A stretch of DNA of 64,000 bases from Trichomonas vaginalis G3 (Eukaryota > Parabasalia > Trichomonadida > Trichomonadidae): contig NC_067207.1 of NCBI RefSeq assembly GCF_026262505.1, positions 6,580,252 through 6,644,251 of the forward strand. The letters run 5' to 3'. Position 1 is the stretch's first letter; each line of letters begins with the position of its first letter. Shown one piece after another: positions 8,736 to 17,170 of the stretch. Under the pieces are notes generated by a model. That model searched no databases and was not told the origin of the DNA. It saw only the letters and a program-made list of their open reading frames with translations. The translations under genes and the position numbers were made by a program.

Positions 8736-9086
8736 ATAATATTGTCTTGAAAAAGTACAATATTGTCTTGAAAAAGTACAATATTGTCTTGAAAAAGTAC
8801 AACATTGTCTTGAAAAAGTACAACATTGTCTTGAAAAAGTACAACATTGTTCTGAAAAAGTACAACATTGTTCTGAAAAAGTACAACATTGTTTGAAAAA
8901 GTTCAAGACTTGTTCTGAAAAAGTACAGCCGTACTCAAATTTGAGAGACATTGTACTGAATTTATACAACATTGTTCTGAAAAAGTACAACATTGTCTTG
9001 AAAAAGTACAACATTGTCTTGAAAAAGTACAACATTGTCTTGAAAAAGTACAACATTGTCTTGAAAAAGTACAATATTGTACTGAC
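8736..9086. repeat. 21-bp tandem repeat array between divergent genes
   Basis: About fifteen units of 21 bp, core TTGTCTTGAAAAAGTACAA plus a 2-bp spacer. Thirteen units hold exact GAAAAAGTAC. The array is interrupted at about 8900-8960 by diverged units, one of which (TTGTACTGAATTTATACAA) is a near-perfect dyad. It lies between the start at 8699 (minus) and the start at 9092 (plus). The 21-bp period equals two helical turns, so all sites face the same side of the DNA, as in operator or iteron arrays. Function is inferred. Confidence 0.85.
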
Positions 9087-9091
9087 TCAGT

Positions 9092-9454
9092 ATGGAGCTT
9101 GACCCCTTAGACGAAGCAATTTATCTAATTGAGGTAAATGAAACCGTGAAGGAATATCTCAGCAAGTGCAAACCAAGCAAGTCCATTGGCTTCTGGTTGT
9201 CCAAGAATAGTGTCTTAAAGTTGGAAATTGAAACAGGTGTTGCAATTCAAGTTCCAGAAGGCACTGCATTCGATGATATTAAGGATGTGAAGAAAGAAGC
9301 CCTCTTGAAGTTCTTCATGAAACGTCCTTGGATACTACTTCCATATCGTGAGAGCCCAATTCCACGAATTACACAAATTCTCAGAGCACTACTTCACTAC
9401 TCTGGACAGCCGTTCTTCATAACCTCAGAAGGCGACATCCAACCAATTCAGTAA
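9092..9454 (+). CDS. Maverick accessory protein, 120 aa
   Basis: The ATG at 9092 directly follows the last repeat unit. The product is acidic at the N-terminus, then mixed alpha/beta, with KFFMKRPWILLPYRESPIPRITQILRALLHY near 75-105. No family recognised. Because its start is next to the 21-bp array, it is a natural candidate for a gene controlled by, or encoding a protein that binds, that array. Confidence 0.6.
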   Translation: MELDPLDEAIYLIEVNETVKEYLSKCKPSKSIGFWLSKNSVLKLEIETGVAIQVPEGTAFDDIKDVKKEALLKFFMKRPWILLPYRESPIPRITQILRALLHYSGQPFFITSEGDIQPIQ

Positions 9455-9487
9455 ACATCTCATTTTAACTTCACTTTTTTTATGTTT

Positions 9488-9772
9488 TTACTCACACTCG
9501 TACTCAACAGGTTTGTGTACAACTATTTCAACTGTGAACCTTGTATTGACCGGTCTTCCTGCAAATGCAAGTTCGGTCAATACACAATTTATGGTGGCAA
9601 GAAAGACAGTGGGGAATGTTATTCTGACATCTGTTGTTGCGCTCGAGAGAGAATTGAAATTCCAGACCCAACTCCAACAAGAACTCTCAAGTTGCCGAAG
9701 ACTCATGTGAAGAAGAAGCCTTCTGGTAAGTTTCTTATAGCCATATACATGGCACGCTTTGAGTAAAAACAT
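9488..9772 (-). CDS. Possible fibre-fragment protein, about 94 aa (strand uncertain)
   Basis: The bases 9482-9781 are open on both strands and end in an inverted repeat (ATGTTTTTACTCA at both ends), so either direction begins Met-Phe-Leu-Leu. I favour the minus strand. Its product contains SSATTDVRITFPTVF and ends in beta-rich sequence, reminiscent of the C-terminal domain of phage tail fibres, and a fibre gene exists elsewhere in this element. Its ATG at 9772 (or 9781) faces the ATG at 9789, matching the compact divergent spacing seen elsewhere. The plus-strand alternative (9482-9766) would be a Cys-rich 94-residue protein. Confidence 0.35.
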   Translation of the reverse strand: MFLLKACHVYGYKKLTRRLLLHMSLRQLESSCWSWVWNFNSLSSATTDVRITFPTVFLATINCVLTELAFAGRPVNTRFTVEIVVHKPVEYECE

Positions 9773-9788
9773 TTTTTTCATTTTTTGA

Positions 9789-10373
9789 ATGAAGCAAGTT
9801 AAATTCGTCCCACACCAAACTCAATGGACCGATGAAGAGTTTCAAGCTATGGTTGAAGGTGTTGAGAACGACATAGACGGCGAACTTGAAGGAGCTCAAA
9901 CCACAATTGCAACCAAAATTGCAGAAGTCAAGGAACAAATAGCTCCACTTAAAGCTACCAAAGCTACTCTTGACCTCATGGATACTTACCGTTTAGAAGT
10001 AAAGAGTGGAATAAGACAATTAAAATTAAAACTTCTAAACTACGAAGCTATACTCCAAAAGTTAGCAGAAATGAGAAGACTTTACCAGAGCTACTTACAT
10101 GTAAGGGACTTACCTTCAAGCAGTCCGACCAAAGATGAATTTTCTGACATTGTCCCAATTTTGTCCGAAAGTCAGCTCAGATGTTTTGAACTGCTCCCAA
10201 CATATCCAGAATATGAACGTTTGCCTGAACTCTTCCGCAATCTCAAAAAACGTTTTTTGGTTCTCATGTTCGAAACTTTTATCGGAAGAGACAACAAACG
10301 TTCAGAAGAAGAACAAGATATTATTTTAAACTTGTTGTATGACTTAACCGTCATAACAAGCTTTTTGAAGTAA
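9789..10373 (+). CDS. Coiled-coil Maverick accessory protein, 194 aa
   Basis: Intact frame from the ATG at 9789. Residues 15-100 have heptad-like spacing of hydrophobics (TTIATKIAEVKEQIAPLKATKATLDLMD...LEAILQKLAEMRRLYQ) and probably form coiled coil. The C-terminal half is helical with Phe and Leu clusters. No catalytic motif is visible. It lies in the accessory block upstream of another coiled-coil protein (10406-11110), so the two could interact; that is inference. Confidence 0.6.
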   Translation: MKQVKFVPHQTQWTDEEFQAMVEGVENDIDGELEGAQTTIATKIAEVKEQIAPLKATKATLDLMDTYRLEVKSGIRQLKLKLLNYEAILQKLAEMRRLYQSYLHVRDLPSSSPTKDEFSDIVPILSESQLRCFELLPTYPEYERLPELFRNLKKRFLVLMFETFIGRDNKRSEEEQDIILNLLYDLTVITSFLK

Positions 10374-10405
10374 AACCGTCATTCTCAAACCACTTCATTT
10401 TTTCG

Positions 10406-11110
10406 ATGTCCGAACAAGCACCGAAGCCGAACACAATGGAAGATGTCCTTTCAATGTTGCCAGACAAGCGCCCAGTTCAAATTCAAATTTTGAATTTGAA
10501 AGCTCATCTGACAAACACCGTTAAGACTCTCCAAAGTAGTCTTATGGAAGAGATGAAGGGACTTAAAGGTGAGTTCCTCATGAACCAAGCTTCCAATGAG
10601 AAAGTCCTGAACGATTTGACGGAAACCTTGCGCATTTACGCGAGAGAGAACCGAGACCTTGCCAGACTCATCTACCGTTTCTTCGAAGAGATAGACGCCA
10701 TCTGGAAGGTACTCGGAAAGGACAGAACCTCCAACACCGTACTTCGTGAACACAGAATTGCCGAAGGAATTGTCGAGGAAGAAGAGAAACACGAAGAAGA
10801 GGAAGAGGAAGAAGAGGAAGAAGAGAAACACGAAGAAGAGGAAGTTTGGGCAACCCTTGTTGCCGATGACACTTACGAAATTTCCCAACCCTACCCATAC
10901 CAAATCCGCAACAAGGAGACCGGCAAGGTTCTTACCCCAGTTCTCAACAACTTGGGACACTTGAACCTTACCCTTCGGAATTACGGTTCAATCTCCATGG
11001 GCAAGCTTGTCGCAATTCAATGGGTTCCAAATCCAAACAAGAGGACGAAGGTCAGACACATTGACGGTGACAAGCTCAACAACCGTAAGGAGAACCTCGA
11101 GTGGTTCTAA
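10406..11110 (+). CDS. Coiled-coil plus NUMOD4/HNH-like protein, 234 aa
   Basis: Residues 1-120 are helical and probably coiled coil. Residues 124-147 are a nearly pure Glu stretch. From residue 148 there is a NUMOD4-like region (YEISQPYPYQIRNKETGKVL) and an HNH_3 core with VRHIDGDKLNNRKENLEWF. The protein stops right after that string, where nucleases such as the one at 3812-4396 continue with the last catalytic His/Asn segment. It may therefore have become a DNA-binding or regulatory protein. Codons are more C/G-rich than in the core genes. Confidence 0.7.
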   Translation: MSEQAPKPNTMEDVLSMLPDKRPVQIQILNLKAHLTNTVKTLQSSLMEEMKGLKGEFLMNQASNEKVLNDLTETLRIYARENRDLARLIYRFFEEIDAIWKVLGKDRTSNTVLREHRIAEGIVEEEEKHEEEEEEEEEEEKHEEEEVWATLVADDTYEISQPYPYQIRNKETGKVLTPVLNNLGHLNLTLRNYGSISMGKLVAIQWVPNPNKRTKVRHIDGDKLNNRKENLEWF

Positions 11111-11160
11111 GAGTAAAAAAATTTTATTTTAGGGGGAAACCCCGAGTAAATTTAAGTTTT
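11110..11160. other. Intergenic hairpin between convergent genes
   Basis: GGGGAAACCCC forms a short strong hairpin at about 11133-11144, between the convergent stops at 11110 and 11160. It may mark 3' ends of both transcripts. Nothing else is visible in the gap. Confidence 0.3.
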
Positions 11161-11423
11161 TAGTTGCGTAAGCGGCTTAAATTAAGGATAATTTGGACAA
11201 GTAGTTCCTGACCTCTGAATTGGACTCTTTCGTCATCCCAGTTGCGTAGGAGGTCGTCCCAGAGGAGTTGGTAGAATTGCCATTCCAAGGACGATTTGTC
11301 CTCCCAGGCATTGAGGATGTACTGCTCGTAGAGTCTCATGACCTCTGCCTTGCACCAGACACCCTCTCCCTTGGAACGTAAGGCTTCTTCGAAGTGCTCG
11401 AATGCGATTGGCTGCGGGACCAT
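11160..11423 (-). CDS. Maverick accessory protein, 87 aa
   Basis: Start chosen at the ATG at 11423; the frame extends four codons further to a GTG, which is unlikely in a eukaryote. On the minus strand AAAAAGTGTCATT lies just upstream, the same motif seen before 7609 and 7844. The product is helical, rich in Trp, Glu and Leu (SLEWQFYQLLWDDLLRNWDDE), and ends in a short basic Leu-Ser-Arg tail. Function unknown. It converges on the 10406-11110 gene and is divergent from the small gene at 11454. Confidence 0.6.
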   Translation of the reverse strand: MVPQPIAFEHFEEALRSKGEGVWCKAEVMRLYEQYILNAWEDKSSLEWQFYQLLWDDLLRNWDDERVQFRGQELLVQIILNLSRLRN

Positions 11424-11453
11424 CCGAAATGACACTTTTTGTCCGTTTGGTCA

Positions 11454-11561
11454 ATGTTCGTGTCTCGTGCCATAGTCGACGAAAATACAGACAAACAGGT
11501 TATATATGAGTTTGAGACCAAGAATGGTGTAACTCGACCTGTCCGATTCAAATTCGAATAA
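11454..11561 (+). CDS. Small Maverick protein, 35 aa
   Basis: A short complete frame from the ATG at 11454 to the TAA at 11559-11561. It is divergent from the 87-residue gene across 30 bases and ends 7 bases before the polymerase stop. The product is charged and beta-like (QVIYEFETKNGVTRPVRFKFE). The end resembles part of the 66-residue protein at 7844-8044. Its compact placement with a stop of the TAAA form argues for a real gene, but the length leaves doubt. Confidence 0.4.
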   Translation: MFVSRAIVDENTDKQVIYEFETKNGVTRPVRFKFE

Positions 11562-11568
11562 AAATTTT

Positions 11569-13722
11569 TTATTTCATGCAATGTTTTATTTCTGTGCCGT
11601 CTTCAAGTATGCCCCAGTACTTACGCTTGGAGAGGACATGAACTTCGGTGAAAATTTTGTCCAATTTGAATTGACCCATCTTTTCACCGACCATTCCCAT
11701 TTCAATGAGTTTGTTATAGCCTTCTTCGTTCGTCATGAGCGCATCGATGTTCTCATAGTAAACCTTCACTTTGGATTTAACTTCGGAGAAGAATTTGTTG
11801 TAGTTGTCAAGGACTGCCTTTGCGAACTGAGGGTAAGACCAATGTTCGACAATAGGTTTTACTGTGGTTACTAAGCCACCTTGACCTTGAGTAAATTCGT
11901 ATTTCAAAACAAAAGGGGAGAACCTTTCAACAAAGTTGTCGACCTTCTCATAGTGTTTACTCTTCATCTTTTGAGGTTTCTTAATGGAATATCCCCATGT
12001 CGAATTCATAAGCAATTTGAGTGTCATTGCAAGTTTGGGGTTTGAAGCTTTCCTAATATCATACAGTTGTTGTATGACTTTTCCAACTGTATAGTTCCTT
12101 CCTGGGAACTCACCGTCTTCGTTTGGAATTCCAGTCGGGATATATTGGACGAACCTCATGTACGCAGCGTTAAGGTCGACATAGTATATCTTTTCATCTG
12201 AGTCGAACTTGTCGCAACCAATGGGTCCAGTTCGTGGAAATTCAAGTGAGTCTCTTATCTTCTGAGAAACTTCGCCTGCTATCTCATAAACATCGTCGAA
12301 GCAACCTGTTTCATATAAAACCTTCTGACCTAACTCAGATGCTCTCCAATACAATTTGACGTCAATTGGATGTCTCAATGGAAGTTTGTTTATAGCATCT
12401 TGAAGTTCTTGCAACCTCATTGGAAGTTCTTCTGGTTCAGGTTGGTATCCGAACAATCCAACTCCTTTTGGAACTGTGTACTTCTTTTGTGCTAGAACTT
12501 TGTCTGGAACAACTTTTGGTCTTGCTAACAATGAAAAGTTTGTTTCGTCTTTTGGTACAAAAGTTTCTGTCAGCTTGTCATCTGGAATTGGTTCCAACAA
12601 ACCTTTCTCGAAAAGAATGTTTACAGCTCTGACAATGTTGCACTTGCCTTTTCCGAACAATGGGTTTGTAAGACTTTCGTTCAACATGAAGTGGTTGTGG
12701 ACAATTACAATCTTCAACCATGGTAAGTCTTTGTCAACAACATAGTCGTCATGTGAAGAACCTTTAGCTGTAGGTATGTTGACTCGGATATTGACATTTG
12801 CCAACGGTGCAACTTTTGCCAATTGACCTCTGAGAATGTACCTTGTCTTCACACATGACTCAAGATACTTCATCTTCTCATCTGTAACAAGACCAGAGTT
12901 CCTGAGACATGTAAGAATACAAGGTTCATTGACAATTGTTTCAATTGAATTGTAAATTCCATACCTTGTCAAGTCAATGTCAGACTTATTTATGAACGGG
13001 AAGTATCCAGCATGTTGTCTGACTGCTTGAGGGTTAGGTTGGTACCATTCAAATTTTACACTTGCAATTCCTTCAATTGCATTCAAAATGTCTGAGTCGG
13101 AGTCAACCATTTGTTCTCTCTTTGTAGTCTTGAAAGCGTCAAGAAGCATTGCAGCTGTTGTGACATTGCCATGTGCATAGTATATATGACCGTCCAAATC
13201 TGTTACGGTTAGTCTGAGATTGTATCCTTTCTTATTTCCGTCTTGTATGGCAGCAAGTACTCCCATGAAGCCTTCTTTGTTCTTTCCTTCGTCAAAGTTT
13301 ACTGTAAAGGTTCGACCAGATGTAATTTGACTTCTAACTTCACGGTACTTTTCATATGCATATCTTGTTCTTTCCATGGGAGCATGTTTGTCTTCACCTT
13401 TTCCTTTTTTCCTTCTCAAAGGATGCAATTGTTCGTCGTGTTTCCAGTAGAATCTGGCAAAGCCGTCGTGTCCTTCAACTTGAGGTTCAGAAACATCGAA
13501 AGGCATGTCCATAAGACGTTCTTCTTCTAACCTCTCTAGTCTGTTTGGATAATTGGCGCGCGCTGTTTCCAAGTCCATTTCATAGCGAAGACCAGACAGT
13601 TTGTCATAGACTTTTATGGGTCTTCCCTTCCTATATTTAAAATTCTTCGAAACTTTCCAACCATATCTTTCTAACTCTGCTTTTATTCTAGCAGACTTTC
13701 TATCCATTCTATATGGGGGCAT
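11569..13722 (-). CDS. Maverick family B DNA polymerase, C-terminally short, 717 aa
   Basis: Starts at the ATG at 13722, in an A/T-rich leader. Palm motifs in order: motif A DLNAAYM near residue 525, motif B KLLMNSTWGYS near 580, a motif C equivalent YYENIDALM near 665 where YxDTDS-type polymerases have Asp at the Asn, and a Lys-Tyr motif SKRKYWG near 700. I see no convincing exonuclease motif I-III. The protein ends about 15 residues after the Lys-Tyr motif, where thumb sequence would be expected, so it looks truncated at the junction with the accessory block. The frame is otherwise clean. Confidence 0.85.
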   Translation of the reverse strand: MPPYRMDRKSARIKAELERYGWKVSKNFKYRKGRPIKVYDKLSGLRYEMDLETARANYPNRLERLEEERLMDMPFDVSEPQVEGHDGFARFYWKHDEQLHPLRRKKGKGEDKHAPMERTRYAYEKYREVRSQITSGRTFTVNFDEGKNKEGFMGVLAAIQDGNKKGYNLRLTVTDLDGHIYYAHGNVTTAAMLLDAFKTTKREQMVDSDSDILNAIEGIASVKFEWYQPNPQAVRQHAGYFPFINKSDIDLTRYGIYNSIETIVNEPCILTCLRNSGLVTDEKMKYLESCVKTRYILRGQLAKVAPLANVNIRVNIPTAKGSSHDDYVVDKDLPWLKIVIVHNHFMLNESLTNPLFGKGKCNIVRAVNILFEKGLLEPIPDDKLTETFVPKDETNFSLLARPKVVPDKVLAQKKYTVPKGVGLFGYQPEPEELPMRLQELQDAINKLPLRHPIDVKLYWRASELGQKVLYETGCFDDVYEIAGEVSQKIRDSLEFPRTGPIGCDKFDSDEKIYYVDLNAAYMRFVQYIPTGIPNEDGEFPGRNYTVGKVIQQLYDIRKASNPKLAMTLKLLMNSTWGYSIKKPQKMKSKHYEKVDNFVERFSPFVLKYEFTQGQGGLVTTVKPIVEHWSYPQFAKAVLDNYNKFFSEVKSKVKVYYENIDALMTNEEGYNKLIEMGMVGEKMGQFKLDKIFTEVHVLSKRKYWGILEDGTEIKHCMK

Positions 13723-13752
13723 TTTTATAAAAATAAAAAATGTTTTTTTTCT

Positions 13753-14319
13753 TTACTTTACGTAACCACCGGCTGCCATAAGTCTTTGACGCCAACCCAT
13801 ACCAGCTAATGAAGGTTGACTAACCTTTGGTTTTGGTTTATCTTCAGTTTTTGGCTTCCCTTCTTCTATCGGTTTTTCGTCACTTTTCGGTTCCTCTGAC
13901 TTTACCTCACTTGCAGGTATGGTTGTGTCGTCAACATCTTCATAAATATCATATGCCATTTGTTTTTGTTTTCCTTTCAACTTTTTGTGTTTGTTGTAAA
14001 GTTTAGAATATTTCGACTCTAAGTCAATGAGATGTTCTATAATGAACTGTTGGTCAGTGAAGTAAACTTTTCCATCTGTTGTCTCGAAAGCTCCTTCAGA
14101 CTTCAATATTTTATTTGTGAGAGTCTGTTTCTTTTTTGAGATACTAGCCGTTCCATTTCTATGAAAAGTGACTTTGTAGTTAGGGTTTGTATTTCCAGAC
14201 CTGGCACTTTCTATTATTGAATTTTTCTCTTCATCTGTAAGTTCTTTGACAGGTTTTGACAATGGTTCTGAACTTTTTGTTTGTGGTGTCAAATCTACCG
14301 TTTCAACTTCTTCGGTCAT
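13753..14319 (-). CDS. Maverick hypothetical protein, 188 aa
   Basis: Intact frame from the ATG at 14319, preceded on its strand by ACTGAGATGAA, a leader identical to that of the next gene upstream (14494). The N-terminal 45 residues are Thr/Glu-rich. Residues 50-120 are basic, mixed helix and strand (YKVTFHRNGTASISKKKQTL). Residues 120-165 are a Lys/Glu/Pro repeat region, and the end is hydrophobic-basic (GMGWRQRLMAAGGYVK). It resembles a viral core or tegument-type protein in composition only; no family recognised. Confidence 0.65.
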   Translation of the reverse strand: MTEEVETVDLTPQTKSSEPLSKPVKELTDEEKNSIIESARSGNTNPNYKVTFHRNGTASISKKKQTLTNKILKSEGAFETTDGKVYFTDQQFIIEHLIDLESKYSKLYNKHKKLKGKQKQMAYDIYEDVDDTTIPASEVKSEEPKSDEKPIEEGKPKTEDKPKPKVSQPSLAGMGWRQRLMAAGGYVK

Positions 14320-14338
14320 TTCATCTCAGTAAAAAATT

Positions 14339-14494
14339 TTAGTTTGGTTTGTTTTCAACTGGTTGTTTAGGTTTTTTAAGTCGGTCTAAAACTTCTTGAG
14401 GTATAGGAAGAACTTGACAAACACGTGGTTGTGTAACTGCTGGAAGCCGACAAATCCATCTTGAGCCCATTTGTCTCAATGCTGTATTGTTCAT
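14339..14494 (-). CDS. Small Maverick protein, 51 aa
   Basis: Runs from the ATG at 14494 to the TAA at 14339-14341. The leader ACTGAGATGAA just before the ATG is the same as that of the 188-residue gene immediately downstream, which argues that this short frame is a real transcription unit. The product is basic with many Pro and Gln (LPIPQEVLDRLKKPKQPVEN) and two Cys. No function can be assigned. Confidence 0.6.
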   Translation of the reverse strand: MNNTALRQMGSRWICRLPAVTQPRVCQVLPIPQEVLDRLKKPKQPVENKPN

Positions 14495-14513
14495 TTCATC
14501 TCAGTAAAAAAAT

Positions 14514-14914
14514 TTACATTCCCCACGTTTGAGGCGGTTGCGGTTGGTTGTTGTTTACCCACTGTTGTGCATGGTTATATCCTCTGTTAAAGAATCTTTC
14601 ACCTTGGTCCATGTAGTGCCCTGCTTGGTTATAGTAGTCATTTGCTTTGTTATAGTAGTTTCCTGCTTGTCTTCCTACATTGTCCATCCATCCTTGAACT
14701 TTTCCTCTTGTTTCAGGATTTGGAATAAGATTTGCTGCATCTCGTGCTACATCCCAACCTTTCTGTACAGTTTGTATAATAGGTTGTGCTTTCTCTTTAA
14801 GTATACCTAATGTACTCAAAATCTTCCTTCCAATTCCAAATGCACCTCTGGCTATTGTTCCCACTGCGGGCAAAAATCTGGATGCAACTCCTGCTAATGC
14901 GCAAATAAACCCAT
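14514..14914 (-). pseudogene. pVI-like amphipathic virion protein with a frameshift near its start
   Basis: The main frame has no ATG: it runs from upstream through a hydrophobic stretch (ALAGVASRFLPAVG), a Gly/Arg helix, and a Tyr/Asn/Gln-rich C-terminal region with repeated YYNKANDYYNQAG units. The only suitable ATG, at 14914, faces the integrase ATG across 17 bases but is out of frame after five codons. One lost base near 14898 would join them. An N-terminal amphipathic hydrophobic segment followed by a disordered tail resembles membrane-lytic minor virion proteins such as adenovirus pVI, by analogy only. Confidence 0.55.
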
Positions 14915-14931
14915 TTCTTATAGGGTAAAAA
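14915..14931. promoter_or_regulatory. 17-bp divergent promoter
   Basis: The whole spacer between the ATG at 14914 (minus) and the integrase ATG at 14932 (plus) is TTCTTATAGGGTAAAAA. Its length matches the 18-bp spacers at 1099-1116 and 17171-17188, although the sequence has drifted in the centre. Confidence 0.4.
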
Positions 14932-15888
14932 ATGACGAATCCAAACAAGGACCCCTATGTTTCTAAGGCAACAAAGAAAGCACTCATGATAAAAATCTTT
15001 AGTTCAACACCAAATGCTTGGTTTATGGATATCTTGGAAAACATTCCGAGGTATAGAGAAGATGGACCACCATACTGGCTAATATTTGTCGGTCAAAACA
15101 CAAGATACTGTGAAGCCATACCATTACAGTCCAAAAATATTTTAGATGTGAAAACTGCTTTGACAATATTTGTTGACAAATACCATCCAACAAAACTGAC
15201 ATCTGACTGTGAACGTTCTTTCAAATCAGACGATATTAAAAACTATCTGCGTTCAAAAAATGTAAACCAATATTTCATTGTCGACCAAAACTTCTGCTCT
15301 TGGTGTCATTGACAGTTGTATAAAAATCTTAAGAGACTTAAATCAACCACAAGGTGGTGAGGTAGATGAAATGTCATATGACGACAAATATAGACACTTC
15401 TCCATGGCAAAGATGAGACAAGTTTTAAATATTTACAATAGCCGTAAACAAAAAGGTTTGGGAAACCACTCCCCCGAAGAAATGAAAAACAACCCCGACT
15501 TAGAGAAAGACTATATATTTAATAGTTTAGTCAAAAGAGACAAACAAGAAAGAATGCCAGGCTTCAAACTTAAGAAAGGTGACAAAGTAAAATAGAAATA
15601 CCTAAACGCGACCCATATGAAAATACTATTGACTATGACAACAATGGGAACTCGACAGGTACTCGCATTCGTGTTCGTAAAAATAGAAGAAAGTATACAA
15701 GAGAATATTATGAAGTTTTAGGCAAACATGGCAAAATGTACACACTGCAAGCAGAAGATAAAACTACTATTGTCAGACCTCGTTTCAAACTTGTCAAAGT
15801 TCAAGGTGGTATACTTTCAAAGACAGTTCCTAACAAATATAAGACAACTCCTGACGAATATGCTAAAGAAGTTGAAAATGACGACTAA
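14932..15888 (+). pseudogene. Maverick retroviral-type integrase, two frameshifts
   Basis: Starts at the ATG at 14932. The integrase core is visible: WFMDIL with the first Asp near residue 28, then LTSDCERSF with the second Asp near 100. The third catalytic region (ALGVIDS) lies about 35 residues on but in another frame, after one extra base near 15285, and has Asp where DDE enzymes usually have Glu. A second shift at about 15594 moves the C-terminal SH3/chromo-like region (IRVRKNRRKYTREYYEVLGKHG...) to a third frame ending at 15888. The enzyme should be inactive. The last 4 bases overlap the fibre gene. Confidence 0.85.
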
Positions 15889-17170
15889 GCATTTCTATAC
15901 CATGCGTAAACTGTCATGTAAGGTGGCATGTAGTCTTTACTCTGTCCCGTTGTTTGCGTATACCCTGAAACGCGATGTGTATGGCTTCCTCCTACCTCAG
16001 TGTTACTCCAGTAACAATTTATAGCAAACTTAACGTCCTCTTTAACATCATATCCTTTACCTTTTGTCATTCCTGACCAATCCCAAAATCTATGACTATG
16101 CAAACCTGCTTCAGATGTACTTAAATTTATGTAGTGACTGTGCGCAGGTAAATTTGCACCTGAAATCGTTTTACTTCCACCTGTTTCCTTTGAAGAGTTT
16201 GCACAATACAAAAACCTGTCGACTATTTGAGTCCAAGTTCCAAAACCAAGTACTACTTCTGGTCTGGTAGAGTTCATTGACGTATAAATAGAGCCTATAG
16301 GATATAGTGTTTGAAGTATTTCTGTCTTTAACGTTTGAAGCTCTGTTTTGTCAGCTTTTTTATCTAACTCATCGTTAACATATGTTTTGTCAGCTTTTTT
16401 ATCTAACTCATCGTTAACATATGTTTTGTCAGCTTTTTTATCATATAAATCTTGAGCAGTGAATTTAACTTTGTTTTCATCCTCCATGACATAGACATTT
16501 CTACATTTAATGTCTTTCATCGTTGTTATGTCATCCTCCGATGTTAAACCTTGTGGAAAGTTAGGAGGTTTCCAATTTAATACATCCCCACCAGTTCCAT
16601 CAGGTTCTTCAACCGTTCCTGCAATATTTCTATACCAACAGTTGCGAAGAAATCGTGTGTATGTCCAACGTCACTTTTCCTGTTTAAGGTTTCTTGTAAG
16701 TTTGTAATATTTGCAATGGTATGTGTATGAGTCTTTTTAGAATATTCTTTGTCAGCTCTTGTCACTTCACTTGACATTTTATTGTCAACATATGTTTTAT
16801 CTGCTAGTTCAGGATGAGTATGTTCTTTCGTTGCATATGTTGCATCTGCTCTGTCATGTTCTTCTTGAACTTTTTCAATGACATACTCTTTGTCAGCTTT
16901 GTTGTCAATATCTGCCTTCAAAAGAAGTTCATCTATAGGTTTCTCGTTTAAAGTTCTTTTTGTTGGATTTATACAAACAGTATGGTTCTTACTGTCTTGA
17001 AACAGAAACTCGTCTGTCATTGGGTTTATCGTCAGTTTTAAGTTTCCTTCTTTCAATGACTCAGATATCTTAGAATAGTTTGAAAAGTTTGTTGTGTTCT
17101 TATTTAGAGCTTGCATAATGAGTTGTCGGTTGTGTTGTATTTCTCTCATAGACGCTGTTTCTTTCGACAT
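15885..17170 (-). pseudogene. Phage-like fibre with tail-collar C-terminus, one frameshift
   Basis: Two frames, 17170 to 16577 and 16520 to 15885, are parts of one gene. The second frame is open upstream to about 16670, where one indel joins it to the first. In order: an N-terminal head, tail-fibre spacers with HTH motifs (YATKEHTHPELADKTYVDN, KKTHTHTIANITNLQETL), three near-perfect 39-bp repeats encoding DKKADKTYVNDEL at about 16340-16450, then YPIGSIYTS...FGTWTQIVDRFLY and LPAHSHYINL...HSHRFW, the pattern of phage tail-collar/short-fibre tips. The expected role is receptor binding by a virion spike. Confidence 0.8.

Noticed and set aside
8736-9086. CRISPR array
   Set aside because: Units are contiguous with 2-bp spacers and no variable spacer sequence; the host is eukaryotic.
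8684-9102. Long frames through the 21-bp repeats on both strands
   Set aside because: The repeat length is a multiple of three, so any frame stays open; the products are monotonous repeats without independent support.
9482-9766. Plus-strand Cys-rich 94-aa protein
   Set aside because: Possible, but the antisense frame has more protein-like composition and a phage-fibre-like motif; kept only as an alternative.
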